In this document: piece after piece, positions 1 to 10,290 of the stretch
Layout of the letters: the number at the start of each line of letters is the position of its first letter
Numbering within the stretch: the stretch's first letter is position 1
Assembly (NCBI RefSeq): GCF_003589595.1
Contig: NW_020653750.1
Location: 4,316,908 to 4,380,907, forward strand
DNA from: Hyposmocoma kahamanoa
Taxonomy: Eukaryota; Arthropoda; Insecta; Lepidoptera; Cosmopterigidae
Direction: 5' to 3'
Length of the DNA stretch: 64,000 bases
Program-made: the position numbers and the translations under genes
Notes under the pieces: model-generated
Database searches by the model: none
What the model was told of the DNA's origin: nothing
The model's input: only the letters and a program-made list of their open reading frames with translations

Positions 1-44
1 CTCGCCAGGACTGGTAGCTGTAAAGGTACTAACTGGGTGATAAA
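1..44. repeat. Left 44 bp inverted repeat (pairs with 5489-5532)
   Basis: The first 44 bases, starting ctcgccaggactggtagctg, are the exact reverse complement of 5489-5532. The 5.5 kb between the two arms holds remnants of several unrelated transposons. The pair may be the ends of a large composite element or two inverted copies of a smaller repeat. The window starts at the arm, so its outer boundary and any target duplication cannot be seen. Confidence 0.85.
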
Positions 45-270
45 TCTTTCATAGATTTCTCATAGATGGCGCTACGAATGAAAAGTTGTTTAAAAACCAA
101 ATACAAAGACACGACGCAAGCACATAGAAGAATTCGTGAGGTCCGTTGGTTCGTTCCGAGGCTTAGTTGGTATAGCGTCTGACACGGTATGCAAAAAGAC
201 GTCGCGTCGGTTCGAGTCCGATCGGATCGAAGGAATTTTTTCTGAGTGTTCGATCTTGTATTATAACAAT
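45..270 (+). repeat. tRNA-headed SINE-like repeat, copy 1
   Basis: This stretch is closely similar to 5733-5930 in the same orientation. It contains a pol III A-box-like motif (gaggcttagttgg, 158-170) and a B box (ggttcgagtcc, 209-219), followed by a conserved tail (gaaggaattttttctgagtg). The anticodon arm does not pair into a cloverleaf, so this is not a working tRNA gene. A diverged relative lies at 36800-36905 on the minus strand. Confidence 0.6.
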
Positions 271-528
271 TCTTCTTCCGGTTGAGGTGATATTGCAGTG
301 TTGACATTTGAAAACGGATCCAACACCAAGTCTGATATTTCCAAGTTCAAAAGTCCTGGTATCGTTCGGTGAAGTCAATGTGGAGGTTTTCCAAATTTTG
401 GCAGTAGGCAAACAAGTCGTCGTTACTGCAGGATACTGATAAATTCGGAAAATTGTGAAACTCACGTCTACCCATATTCTTTTTGTGTAGTAGCAGTTTG
501 GCGGTGAAAGCAGCAACTACATTTTAGT

Positions 529-1533
529 TTTAATTAAATTAGTTCATCACCTTGCAGTTGGAGATTCCTGTCGTTGAACAATTTATACAGGTCTGTCATG
601 TAAGCTATATCATTCTTTGATATAATGAGTTTGTTGCACAATTCTGTGTCTTTAGTTTCCAAGAACTCTATCACAGAGTCAAACAGGTTGTAAAATCGAG
701 TCAGACAATTGCCTCTTGATAGTCAACGAACTTCAGTATGAAACAACAAACGGTTGAAATCTTCGTCATTAGTAACACAAAGCTGATGAAATAATCTATA
801 ATTCAAAGAGTTGTTACGGGTTTTATTGACTGCTTTGATGACATATTGCAGTGATTGAAATAGTCGTTCACTTAAATTTCTAGCAACCAAATATTCTCTA
901 TGGATAACGCAATGTACAGCAAGGACATCTGGAATTTTATTTTTTAAGTACGCTATGAAGCCTTTATGGCACCCTGTCATAGCCGGAGCGCCATCCGTAG
1001 CAACTGATATAATATTTTTCAAGGGAATCTCTTTCTCATCACAAAACTTTTACAATGTATTGAATATGGTTTCGCCTTTTGTATCGGTCTCTAAATTTCT
1101 AGCAAACAATAGTTCTTCATATATTTTCTCATCTTTAATAAACCTCACGTAAGACAGCAACAATGCTTCATTAGTTGGTAAAGTGGACTCATCGAGCTGA
1201 ATTGAGAATTGACTAGTCCTCCGATTTTTGAGCAATTAACAAAGAGATATTGTACGAAGCTCGAAGTCCGTCGTTATCTTGCTTAGCAGCCGCCGAAAAG
1301 AGTTTTGCTACACTTGGCTGAGTATTATGCTTCTTCTCTAGGTCTTGAAAACATGCTACATTCTTGTCTTTCTTATCTGGAACCATTTTATTCAAATGAT
1401 CTTGCAGTCTTGAAGGCTTCATTGCTTCATTCGAAAATCTTTTTAGACATAGAAGTTTTGTGGGATTTTCAATGAATCCGAATTTAATATATTCCGCACA
1501 GTATTGCCGTCTCTTCTTTTTTACTTCCGACAT
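529..1533 (-). pseudogene. Decayed hAT transposase (SCAND3/ZBED/FAM200-like)
   Basis: Three minus-strand pieces read in order as one hAT-family transposase. The first (1533-1213) has the N-terminal region with FSNEAMKPSRLQDHL and ASYNISLLIAQ. The second (1235-1050) has FSIQLDESTLPTNEALLLS. The third (1022-529) has NIISVATDGAPAMTG, VHCVIHREYLVA and NRLLFHTEVR and continues into NDIAYMTDLYKLF. LDES and ATDGAPAMTG are hallmarks of the RNase H-like fold in this lineage. Frameshifts and stops separate the pieces. A segment is missing between the first two, since AQKSED runs straight into the LDES region. The C-terminal dimerisation domain is absent. This is a dead transposon copy rather than a domesticated gene. 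The family was recognised by motif recall, not by a search. Confidence 0.85.
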
Positions 1534-2082
1534 TGTTTTGTTTTGAGAAATACGTAAGTAAGTGTTGAACTTAAGTACTGCTTATCTATTACGCGCGAAA
1601 CCGCAAATGAAAATAAAATAAATATTACGTTGTTTATATAGGCTTGCATAAGCAGCACGCACCTACAAGAATATGACAAACATGCATAAACTCGTTTATC
1701 TCATTCGACGCTCAATCGTACTCAACAAGTAATAACAAGTATTCTATGAACCAGCTTATTGGTACAGGAATGCACAAATCGGGTTATTTTTTAACAAAAA
1801 CTTGTTAAAACATGATTCCCGCCCGCGGTCTATAGGAATACTAATAACTATTAAAACGCGAAACTGTGTCTGTTGCTTTTATATTTGTTTGTTTGTGTCT
1901 ACTTTCAATTCGAAACGGAGCGACCGATTGACATGATTTTTATTTTATTTATTCAATAAAACAGGACAAATATATGAACTACACGGAGAGAAATATCGAA
2001 CCGAGTTAGTTTGCGCAATCTCTTGATTAATATTAGTTGATGTTCACAAGTTGTAGTCGAGAATCGAGAGCTCAGTCGGTGT
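1534..2082. other. Non-coding, no feature recognised
   Basis: AT-rich sequence upstream of the hAT remnant. It may hold degraded transposon flank, but no terminal repeat or coding signal was seen. Confidence 0.5.
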
Positions 2083-2255
2083 CTTAGGGTCGTATCCTAA
2101 AACTCTATTCAATGCTCAAGTCAGGATTGCACTGGCAAGACAAGCACTGGAAATACGACCCTAATGGCAGGGACTTGAGTATGATATCAAGTGCTTTAAA
2201 CCATAATCAAATCCTGACTTGAGCATTGAGTAGAGTTCTGGAATACGGCCCTAAG
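2083..2255. mobile_element. MITE family 1 (TTAGGGTCGTATTCC termini), copy 1
   Basis: An element of about 170 bp with inverted ends of about 45 bp: cttagggtcgtat on the left and the complement of tacggccctaag on the right. The inner parts of the termini read caatgctcaagtcagga and tcctgacttgagcattg. Other copies are at 15967-16135, 39016-39177 and 63346-63513. An extra copy of the terminal motif (aatacgaccctaatg) lies in the middle, so the element looks like a fold-back built from repeated termini. It encodes nothing. Confidence 0.85.
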
Positions 2256-2365
2256 TCTTCCTGGATGAAATTACAAGCCTCCCCCTAAGCCTCTACACAA
2301 CGCCCCCATTTTAATCTGGGTCTCTTGTCGCACGCCTTTAGGCCTGGATCGTCCACTTTGGGAAA

Positions 2366-2415
2366 GGCTGGTCTAGGCGCAGGACTTGTTCGTCCCGTCA
2401 CTTGGTATTATATAT
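2366..2415 (+). repeat. 3' fragment of the Metulj-like SINE
   Basis: The sequence cttgttcgtcccgtcacttg is the 3' end of the main SINE family of this window. The rest of the SINE is missing, and the fragment abuts the next MITE. Confidence 0.6.
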
Positions 2416-2431
2416 CATATAATTGTTTTAT

Positions 2432-2714
2432 AAAAAAACCGACGTCATTTGTTCGTGGAATTACATCTAGGTATTTGCCAGGTTTTATTGAAATCGGTTA
2501 CCGGAAACTGCGCGAAACGGAATTCATCCCCCAATTTTGTAGAGGTGGCATATTTCCTTCAAATTATAATGGGATCAATACTGAGGTGCCCTTTTTCCAA
2601 CAAAAAAAGAACCATCAAAATCGGTTCACAAATGCCGGAGTAATCGCGTAATATACATACAAAAAAAAATAGACGAATCGAGACTCTCCTCCTTTTTTGA
2701 ACTCGGTTAAAAAA
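2432..2714. mobile_element. MITE family 2 (AACCGACTTCAA termini), copy 1
   Basis: A full-length copy of about 280 bp. It begins aaaccgacgtca and ends ttgaactcggttaa, giving an inverted terminal repeat close to TTAACCGACTTCAAA. The interior shares aatcggttcacaaatgccg and gaattacatctaggtattt with copies at 13168-14670 (split), 29065-29250, 40364-40628, 41486-41705 and 41856-42035. It is non-coding; the open frames inside it are incidental. Confidence 0.85.
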
Positions 2715-3599
2715 AGAATTATTTTTAAGTCAATTAATTTTTTAATTTCTTATTTACACATGTTTAAAAAAGACCGCGGGATGTATTAGGGAATACGCGT
2801 ATCCTTAAAGTCGTAGCAAGTCTCCAGTCAGAGCTCTAACTACCCTGACTTAGAAATGGTAATAGCGTAATGTATAGGGCTTTACAGCGAATATGTTAAT
2901 GAACTCTACACTCAAAGTCGATCGGTATGGCCTTGACTGATTCTCAGACTACTATCATAATGTACCCTTTTAGGTAATAATTTGATAAAAAGTATATAGA
3001 TAAGTAAGTAGTTAATAATGATAAAAAATACTCCGAAATGTTATCATGATGATAGTGAAGTTTTTGGAAAAGTCAATAGTAAAGTCAGTAGTATTAAAAA
3101 AGAAATGTTTATAACAAGTTATCAATAGGAAAGATCGACAAATTATCTTTATGATTTTTTGATAGTTTATTGAAATAATATTATATCGTTATGCATATGT
3201 ATGTGGGTCACGTGGTAGAGTATATGTAGGTATATCAATCTGCCCCATTGTCACACAAAGAACCGTCATGCTAGGGCAGACAAACTGACTGATTCAATTA
3301 TTTAGTTTAAATCATATATAGAGTTTAATGAAAAGGTCGGAATATCTCTTTGCAGCACAGATTTTTTATATATATGATATTTTTTTCGTGTCCTCCTGCT
3401 TAATCGGGATTAATTATAAGCATTCTTGCACTTTTTTTTATAATTCGCATGCTGGGGTGTTATGTAGGAGGTGGTCACTATTAGTAACCACCGTGAAGAA
3501 TGTGACAAAAATTAATTTTAAAAAACTGGCTTTACTTTCAATATTGAACTTGTTTTATGAACTGAATTTATGCCTAAAGACATGAGTTCGTAGCTTCGG
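2715..3599. other. Non-coding, mostly featureless
   Basis: AT-rich. The only structure noted is a small palindrome-like motif, ggtggtcactattagtaacc, near 3472-3493. Similar motifs lie near 4423 and 4754 on the other side of the piggyBac-like remnant. Confidence 0.5.
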
Positions 3600-4330
3600 A
3601 GGAGTAAATGTGATTTGAATAATAAATAAATAAAATTTTCATAAAAATTAAATTTTTCTGCTCCTCGAAACATGATTTCCCCTCACGATAGCAATCAGGG
3701 ACTGCATATTTTGCAGCTTCAAATAGACCTAGCAGATCTTTTTTCGTGCTGCATCTGCTGCAGTGCTTGGAGAAGAAGTAGTATCTATAATTTAGGCTCT
3801 TTTTGATTTCCACCACCAGATTCAGCGCAATGAACACAGTAATTTCCTCTTAGTAACAGATTTGTAAGGACCTTCTTTCAGCTCCGCATAAAGATTGGTA
3901 TGGAATGCTATATGCTGAATGATCTCTTCAGTCCAGAACAATTGGAATATCTTTATAGGAGTTCGTTCTTTATGAGCAACTAAGCATATTTGTGCAGATA
4001 TATGGTCTGTAATGAAATCACGTATTCTTCTCATTATAAAATGGTGTAAGCTTTTTTCAATTTTGGAGTGCCCGAGAAGCAGCTGAAGCTGATGGTGGTA
4101 GTGATGGTTGTGAAGTGGAAAAGCTGACTAATGGTACATCATCATCAGGCCAACTTCTTCGACAGGAGTTATCTCCACATGAATGTTCGCCGAGAGGAAT
4201 TTCGCTGGGTTCTTTCTGATCCTCATTGATAGTCTGATCATCGGTCTCCGAACCATCTTTACCTCCACTGCTATCATTGCCAGAACGAATATTAATATGT
4301 TCTGTTAAAATATATTCAATAATCCTTCCA
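3600..4330 (-). pseudogene. Decayed piggyBac-like transposase
   Basis: Minus-strand fragments resemble the N-terminal half of a piggyBac (DDE_Tnp_1_7) transposase. An acidic, Ser-rich leader lies near 4300-4100. It is followed by a segment with IIQHIAFHTNLYAELKEGPY and KSVTKRKLLCSLR (4034-3822), then MFIALNLVVEIKKSLNYRYY (3837-3574). In intact members these join as one stretch (LLxFIALNLVMGIKKLPxYRDYW, from family recall). Frame changes and stops interrupt the reading, and the catalytic region was not found. The GGTGGTTACC-type palindromes on both sides (3472, 4423, 4754) may be sub-terminal repeats of the same element. Confidence 0.65.
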
Positions 4331-5488
4331 GATTACATCCTTCTCGCCTTTATCTAAAATAAATGAAATATAATTTTAGCTTGTATTTCCTACAAAAAAC
4401 TGTACCCTTATTGAACGGTGGTTACCGCTGGTAACCACTTTATTTATCAATGTATTGCAAAAGAACGACCACAGCTTTTTGGACATTTTAACGTAGTTTA
4501 CACGGACAATCATACATCAATTAATTTTTCATAAAGTTTATACATAATCATTAATAATTACTTATGAATGAAAAAAACTTCCGCAAATCCGCTTACTCGA
4601 AAATTCCCGATTTTCACTGGCAAAACTAGTTACCTAAATGGGCGTGACGCCACCACTGTTAGACACCATGTCGGTGGTTTGTTGTTGATTTAATAGTAGA
4701 ATTAAAACACAAAACCAATATATGTCACTTTAGCCAAATATGACCCTTCAAAGTGGTGGTTATCTCTCGTGACCACCGTGAAGAAAAGAGATATATTTCG
4801 ATTGGAGACCGAAATCAAAAAACAACTTATTTTTATTATTCTTTTTGTAATCGATCTTTGTGTTAATAATTACAACAAGCTAGTGGAGTCATTTAAAAAA
4901 ATATATATCATGGTATCTATAATATGAATTTGATATTAAATTATTTAGGATTGGCTAAAGAACTTTTGTAATAATTATTTTTATAGGTATCCTAAAAAGA
5001 TAGTTTTACCGGAACAGACTTCACGACGACAAAATATGTTGTAGATAAGTTTATCGATTTGATTTCCTGCGAATGAAATATTTACAGGGAAATACCACTT
5101 GAATATTGATACCACACGTGAGTTCGATAAGGATTGCATGAGTAGAACAAGATCGGGCTCAGGGACGAGCCTAGGGACACACCCAATGGCCTAGAGTGAA
5201 GTAATACGTGCCACTAATTTGTCATACAAATTGATAATATAATTTTATATAAATAGGCGCCTTGACATCGAGTTGCGGACACCAGCCCGTTACACCAAGT
5301 ACCAAGTACCAAGTTTATATAACTTTCACTTATTAATATAATTTGGACTAAAAGTAGTCTATTATTTTCATAGAAATCTGGGTAACGAAAGACGAGAGTA
5401 GAAAAACGCGAAAAAAAAAATTAAAAAAAATTCGTATGGCGTGATACCATACTTACGTATACGTGATTATATGTGATTATATACGTGA
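4331..5488. other. Non-coding, with palindromic motifs and a SINE-tail fragment
   Basis: The imperfect palindromes ggtggttaccgctggtaacc (4423) and ggtggttatctctcgtgacc (4754) resemble the motif near 3472. The segment 4848-4890 (cgatctttgtgttaataatt) is a fragment of the tail of the tRNA-headed repeat. Nothing else was recognised. Confidence 0.5.
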
Positions 5489-5532
5489 TTTATCACCCAG
5501 TTAGTACCTTTACAGCTACCAGTCCTGGCGAG
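5489..5532. repeat. Right 44 bp inverted repeat (pairs with 1-44)
   Basis: Exact reverse complement of the first 44 bases of the window, ending agtcctggcgag. The perfect identity contrasts with the heavily decayed coding remnants between the arms. This suggests the repeat itself is young or was homogenised. Confidence 0.85.
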
Positions 5533-5555
5533 AGATGTCGCTATTCATTGTATTA

Positions 5556-6001
5556 GGTAATTAAATTTTTATTGAATTGATATTCAATTATTTTTGTGAA
5601 ATTACTTCACTAGTTTGTTATAATTATTAATACAAAGATCGAACACTCAGAAAAAACACTCAGAAAAAATTCCTTCGATCCGGTCGGATTCGAACCGACG
5701 CCTTCTTACATACCGTGCCAGATTCTTCAATAGATTTCTCATAGATAGCTAAAAGTCGTTGAAAGACCAAGTACAAAGACACGACGCAAGCACATAGAAA
5801 AATTCGTGAGGTCCGTTGGTTCGTTCCGTGGCTTAGTTGGTATAGCGTCTGGCACGGTATGCAAGAAGACGTCGGTTCGAATTCGACCGGATCGAAGGAA
5901 TTTTTTCTGAGTGTTCGATCTTTGTATTAATAATTATAACAAACTAGTGAAGTAATTTCACAAAAATAATTGAATATCAAGTCAATAAAAATTTAATTAC
6001 C
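5556..6001. repeat. tRNA-headed fold-back: two SINE-like copies head to head
   Basis: 5556-5722 is the reverse complement of 5848-6001, apart from a 14-base internal duplication (aaaaaacactcag) on the left. The left end ggtaattaaatttttattga pairs with the right end. The right half contains an A-box-like motif (tggcttagttgg, 5829-5840) and a B box (ggttcgaattc, 5874-5884), and it matches 45-270. The 125 bp spacer is the rest of the right copy. A transcript across this region would fold into a hairpin of about 150 bp. Confidence 0.8.
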
Positions 6002-6041
6002 TACACATGTTCTTTACTAAATACATAAACTAAATCTTTCA

Positions 6042-6045
<4 letters not shown>

Positions 6046-6085
<40 letters not shown>
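6046..6085. repeat. (AT)n microsatellite
   Basis: About 40 bp of uninterrupted AT dinucleotide. Confidence 0.95.
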
Positions 6086-6087
<2 letters not shown>

Positions 6088-6155
6088 AATTATATATGTT
6101 TTCTTAAGTTATGATTGATTTGACAGATTAGATAATGAAATACTAGAAACGTTCA

Positions 6156-6254
6156 ATGACTCCAAGCTTGTTTTATGGTGACGTTTCCGATGACGATCTT
6201 GAATATAGGCCGAATCGCAATCAAACTAACATTCTTGAGTCGGATAGCAATTGA
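6156..6254 (+). pseudogene. Possible transposase N-terminus fragment
   Basis: A short open stretch from an ATG encodes an acidic peptide containing DVSDDDLEYRP and ILESDSN, then stops. The composition resembles the acidic leader of piggyBac-like transposases, as in the remnant at 3600-4330. It is too short to be certain. Confidence 0.2.
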
Positions 6255-7990
6255 AACGACGAAGCGCATATTGTATTGTGGAAATGATTATTTTACACTA
6301 TTGTGTATCAACTCAAAAAGGGTATTCTTTCAGAGTCGATGAAAAACTAATTATTCTCTTCCTGTGAAAGATTTAGAAAAGAACATGTATAGGTTAAAGT
6401 TTATTACAGACACGTAAATAATTTTCTACTTGCCAAATATGTTTAAAAATAAAAGGGAAAGAATAATTTCCTATTTTTGAGTAGGTTTACCAATTTTGGA
6501 AAGATTTACCAATCAAGACTAGTAAAAAGACTTTTTCACTCATCGCTTTTCATAGTGTTTGTCAACAAATATCGCTAATAACACAACCCAACTGACACAC
6601 CAACTTCCAAACAGTGGCGTAAATATACCTACGTGGGGGGTTGTCAGCTAGGTTTAAAAAAATAATCTCTGTCTCATCTTTAGTTAGCCAGACTCTATCA
6701 CATAACATTATATAACTTTTTTAATTTTGTGTAACTTACATTTTTAATATAATATTATCATGTTTTGTAAATATTTTTCTCTAAATGTTTTCTTATCTAT
6801 TTATTTAATTTTTGAGACAATCTTACACAATTTTTTCCTTCCTCTAAGGACTTAATAGACGTGATTTGCGATTCTTTTAATGGATGTCGCTAAAAATTAA
6901 CAATTATACAAGTAAAAACTCTACTTTTATAAATCTGTCATCGATACACGAAATGTAAATAACGCAAATATTTAATTTTGCCGTTATTATTTTTTTAACT
7001 ACGTACGGATGGAAAAAAAAGGATTAACAATAAAACTGAAACTAAATATGATATAAAAAAAAGAACTGATTACAGGGAGTTATAGATCTCGTTTCGCTTT
7101 TTCGAGATTTGTTAATAATTCAATTCAGCAATTACCTATTCCACATATTTCAACCCAAATGTGTGGAACAAGTGATTGTTATATTCTCGATTTTAGAGAG
7201 CTCTCCATAGATTTTTTTTTTATACTGATGGGAAGAACCGTGTGGCTTACGAAATCTTACTCATATATTTCGGAGGTTTCCTGTGTTATCTGAGTAAATA
7301 TACGAACTATGTACTGTCTTTGATGTCTCCGCAAATCTCGTGGTCGCAATAAAATTGCTTCACAGAAAGCAAAATGAAAGGAAATGAGAATAAGACTCGT
7401 TACAAGTGTTTTCTTCGTATTCACGTAGGTATAACTTGTTTATTACCCACACGTATAAAACATAATTTACGTGGTGTTCCAAGAAAACATAAATGCGTAG
7501 TGTTATTATTTTGCGCAACAATTATTGTTCTTGAATTGTACAGGCTGTGCGCCAAAATTTAAATGTTACTTATGTGCTTGCACGAGTATACCCGTAGAAC
7601 ACAACGAAACAAATGAGTTTTCTCGTCATTGACTTACAAATAAATGGGCGACGGGTCTAATACAAAAACCACGAAAAAAATGTCCCAAGTCAACCTATTT
7701 AAACGTAGTGACATGTAAAGGTATGTGAAAAAGCTAAAACTTTAGATTTAAATTGTAATGTCATCGCAGTACTGTCTAATTTTTCTTGCTTCTCTGTCAG
7801 TCGAACAAACGAAGACTACAGCGTGAATGACGCTCTGTATACGATTTTAACGCCCTATAAGTTCGGACACTTTTTAGCGCGGACCCGACGTCCATATAAT
7901 TGTAAGTCAATGTTTCTCGTGCAATGAAAGTGACTTATTAGAAAAAATATTTCAATACTGAAGTACCTATAACAAAATATATGTACCTAT
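6255..7990. other. Non-coding, no feature recognised
   Basis: AT-rich sequence with no coding signal longer than about 60 codons and no match to the repeat families of the window. Confidence 0.5.
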
Positions 7991-8225
7991 TTATATAAAT
8001 GTTAAAACAATAATAATAATAATTACGCGTACACACTCATAGCCGCGCACTAGGGAAACCCTGTGTCGCGGGTGCCATGGACATACACATAGACAACGAC
8101 AAGTTACACCCAAACTCACGAGGGAAATAAATGTAGGCCATACAAATATTTCTACTGGCCCGGGAATCGAACCCAGGGCCTCTGCGTGATAGTCCGGAAT
8201 GGTAACCGTTCGGCCACGAGGCACT
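7991..8225 (-). repeat. tRNA-derived SINE family B, copy 1
   Basis: The minus strand begins with a tRNA-like head: tgcctcgtggccgaacgg contains the A box, and gggttcgattcc is a perfect B box. A shared body and an ATT-rich tail (attattattattg) follow. Other copies are at 19612-19785, 38945-39318 and 52927-53135. The head was inferred from the pol III boxes; which tRNA it derives from was not determined. Confidence 0.85.
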
Positions 8226-9987
8226 TAAAAATAGCATCTAAATGTGATATAAGAAAATAAACTATGTTTATTCACATACTTGACATTTAATTTATTGTAT
8301 GCATAAATCCGTCAATATCCATTTTTTAGACACACCGTTTTATACACAATTTTGTACTTAAAAACTACATTGTTGTTAGAGTAATACTGATAAATAGATT
8401 GTATAGCTATGGATGAAACCCATGTTGTCATGTGTGTACACACGACATGTTGACTGATTATTAAACTGTAACTTGTTAAATACCATCAGAGATTTACCTC
8501 TGTTTTTATTGTATACCAACCTGCTATTAAAAGTCTGTCGCCGGAAAATAAGACAAAAATTTATATTTGAGCATTGACTAGATAGCTGTGTTACCGTAAC
8601 TAAAAAAAAAAAAAAGTCAATATGGTGCTTTAAAACGATTTATATCACTTTTACTACATAATCTACATAATTACGCATTTCTCTTTCTGAGTATATTGTT
8701 CGTGTTGCAAGTTTTTATTTAAATACAAACCGAGTTATCCATCATCAGACCGTGCTACAAAAAACGAGAGCAAATGAGTGGAAATACTAGAAAGCCTGTA
8801 ATTGTACACTGGAAGACAGCTGTTAGAGGAAATAACAAATAGCAAGCTTTTCCCGTGTTGAGAATTCGTGGACTCGCCATTCATTCTACTGAGAACTCGA
8901 GACGGCCTATCTTGTAATTAAACCATTAATAACTGGTACTTGGTACAGTGTAAATACTTTTGTATACTACCATGAAGCACGGAGAGATCTTTCACATCTA
9001 ACATCGTTTGCAAGTGCAAGTGATGACGGAGGATTTTTCCTAATTTATTGTTATTTAAAGATAGTTACGTAACACACGAACACTATCTTCAATTAAAAAA
9101 AAAACAGTCAATCGATGATAGCGTTCAAATCGGTTTTCAGAAGGCATAACAGAAAATGAATACCATTTAAGAATAAAAACCTAATTAGTTTCCTCGAACA
9201 AATCGATTTTCGCAAAATGTTCATAACCAGTTAATTTAATACCATTAACAATAATACTGATATTTCAAGGAATCTGGACATTATTCAGGAGATATGGAAC
9301 TCGTGTTTGTACGTTTATCTCAATATGGATAAAGCCATATGTTGTTCCCGGTATCATCCGTTTAGGTAATCAACAACTTACAGTTTTCTTAGAACTCTCA
9401 TTTTGTGCAAATTTCGGTCCAGACGAGGTAATATGGAAATATTCCTAGAAATTCCAAATCACGTTCCTGAATGCATTACGGAAATTTATTACGAAATGTG
9501 GAACACGTGTATATAGGATGCTCGAATCTCGGTAATATAGTATTAGTTAATAGTACGCATTGATACATGTCCTATAAATTGCATTGTTTCATTTGCAAGT
9601 CCATCCAAGCCAAATACAGGGTGGGATAGGTCAGTGTCGGAACTGATTTTTTTTTTATTTTGTTTGATTTATCCAGTATGAAAAATATTTGTCCGATGAA
9701 ATATCTATATTTGCCGTTCTTTGGGCCATGCTCTCGAAACACGAAATCCGTAGTTACGGTCGTTTTCTCATCATGGAAAAAGAACAAAAAAGTAACCCAT
9801 GGCTCACTTAAGGACATGAGAATCGATCGAGGCTAGGTCTAAGAATGTAAGACTACGCGATTTGATAGTTTCGAAGGGACTCGTCTTTTCGTTGACGAAC
9901 TTCAAGAGTAGTTCCATAGGTCATCCATAGTGGTAAAACGACAGTAACTACGACTTTCGTGCTTCGAGAGTAGCGCCCTTTGTTCGA
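8226..9987. other. Non-coding, no feature recognised
   Basis: Contains a poly-A run near 8599-8613 and no recognisable gene. The 81-codon open frame near 9572-9817 on the minus strand starts in low-complexity sequence and resembles nothing known to me. Confidence 0.5.
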
Positions 9988-10290
9988 ATACCTAAAAAGC
10001 CGTGAATGCGTAATGGTTTGACCTACCTCCTCTCAAAGGATTCCATGGGTTCGAATCTGGGCTCGTACCTCTGATTTTTGGAATTTGTGTGTGAAATTTA
10101 ATTTGGAATTTACCACGAGCTTTTCCGTGAAGGAAAACGTCGTGATGAAACCTGCACGTTGAATAAGGTTCACAACCCTCGGAAAACGTGTAAAGTTCCC
10201 AACCCGCATTGGGCCAGCGTGGCGGACTATGGTCTAAATCGTCGCCTTAGACGAGACCCGTGCACGGCCGTGCCCAGCAGTGCGGCCTAA
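9988..10290 (+). repeat. tRNA-derived SINE with a gcattgggccagcgtgg core
   Basis: A B-box-like motif (gggttcgaatctg) is followed by gtgaaggaaaacgtcgtgat, aacccgcattgggccagcgt, and an end with gacccgtgca and gtgcccagcagtg. This core is widespread in insect SINEs (recalled, not searched). The copy is clearly diverged. Confidence 0.7.

Noticed and set aside
45..270. Working tRNA gene
   Set aside because: A and B boxes are present but the anticodon arm does not pair and the sequence recurs as a dispersed repeat.
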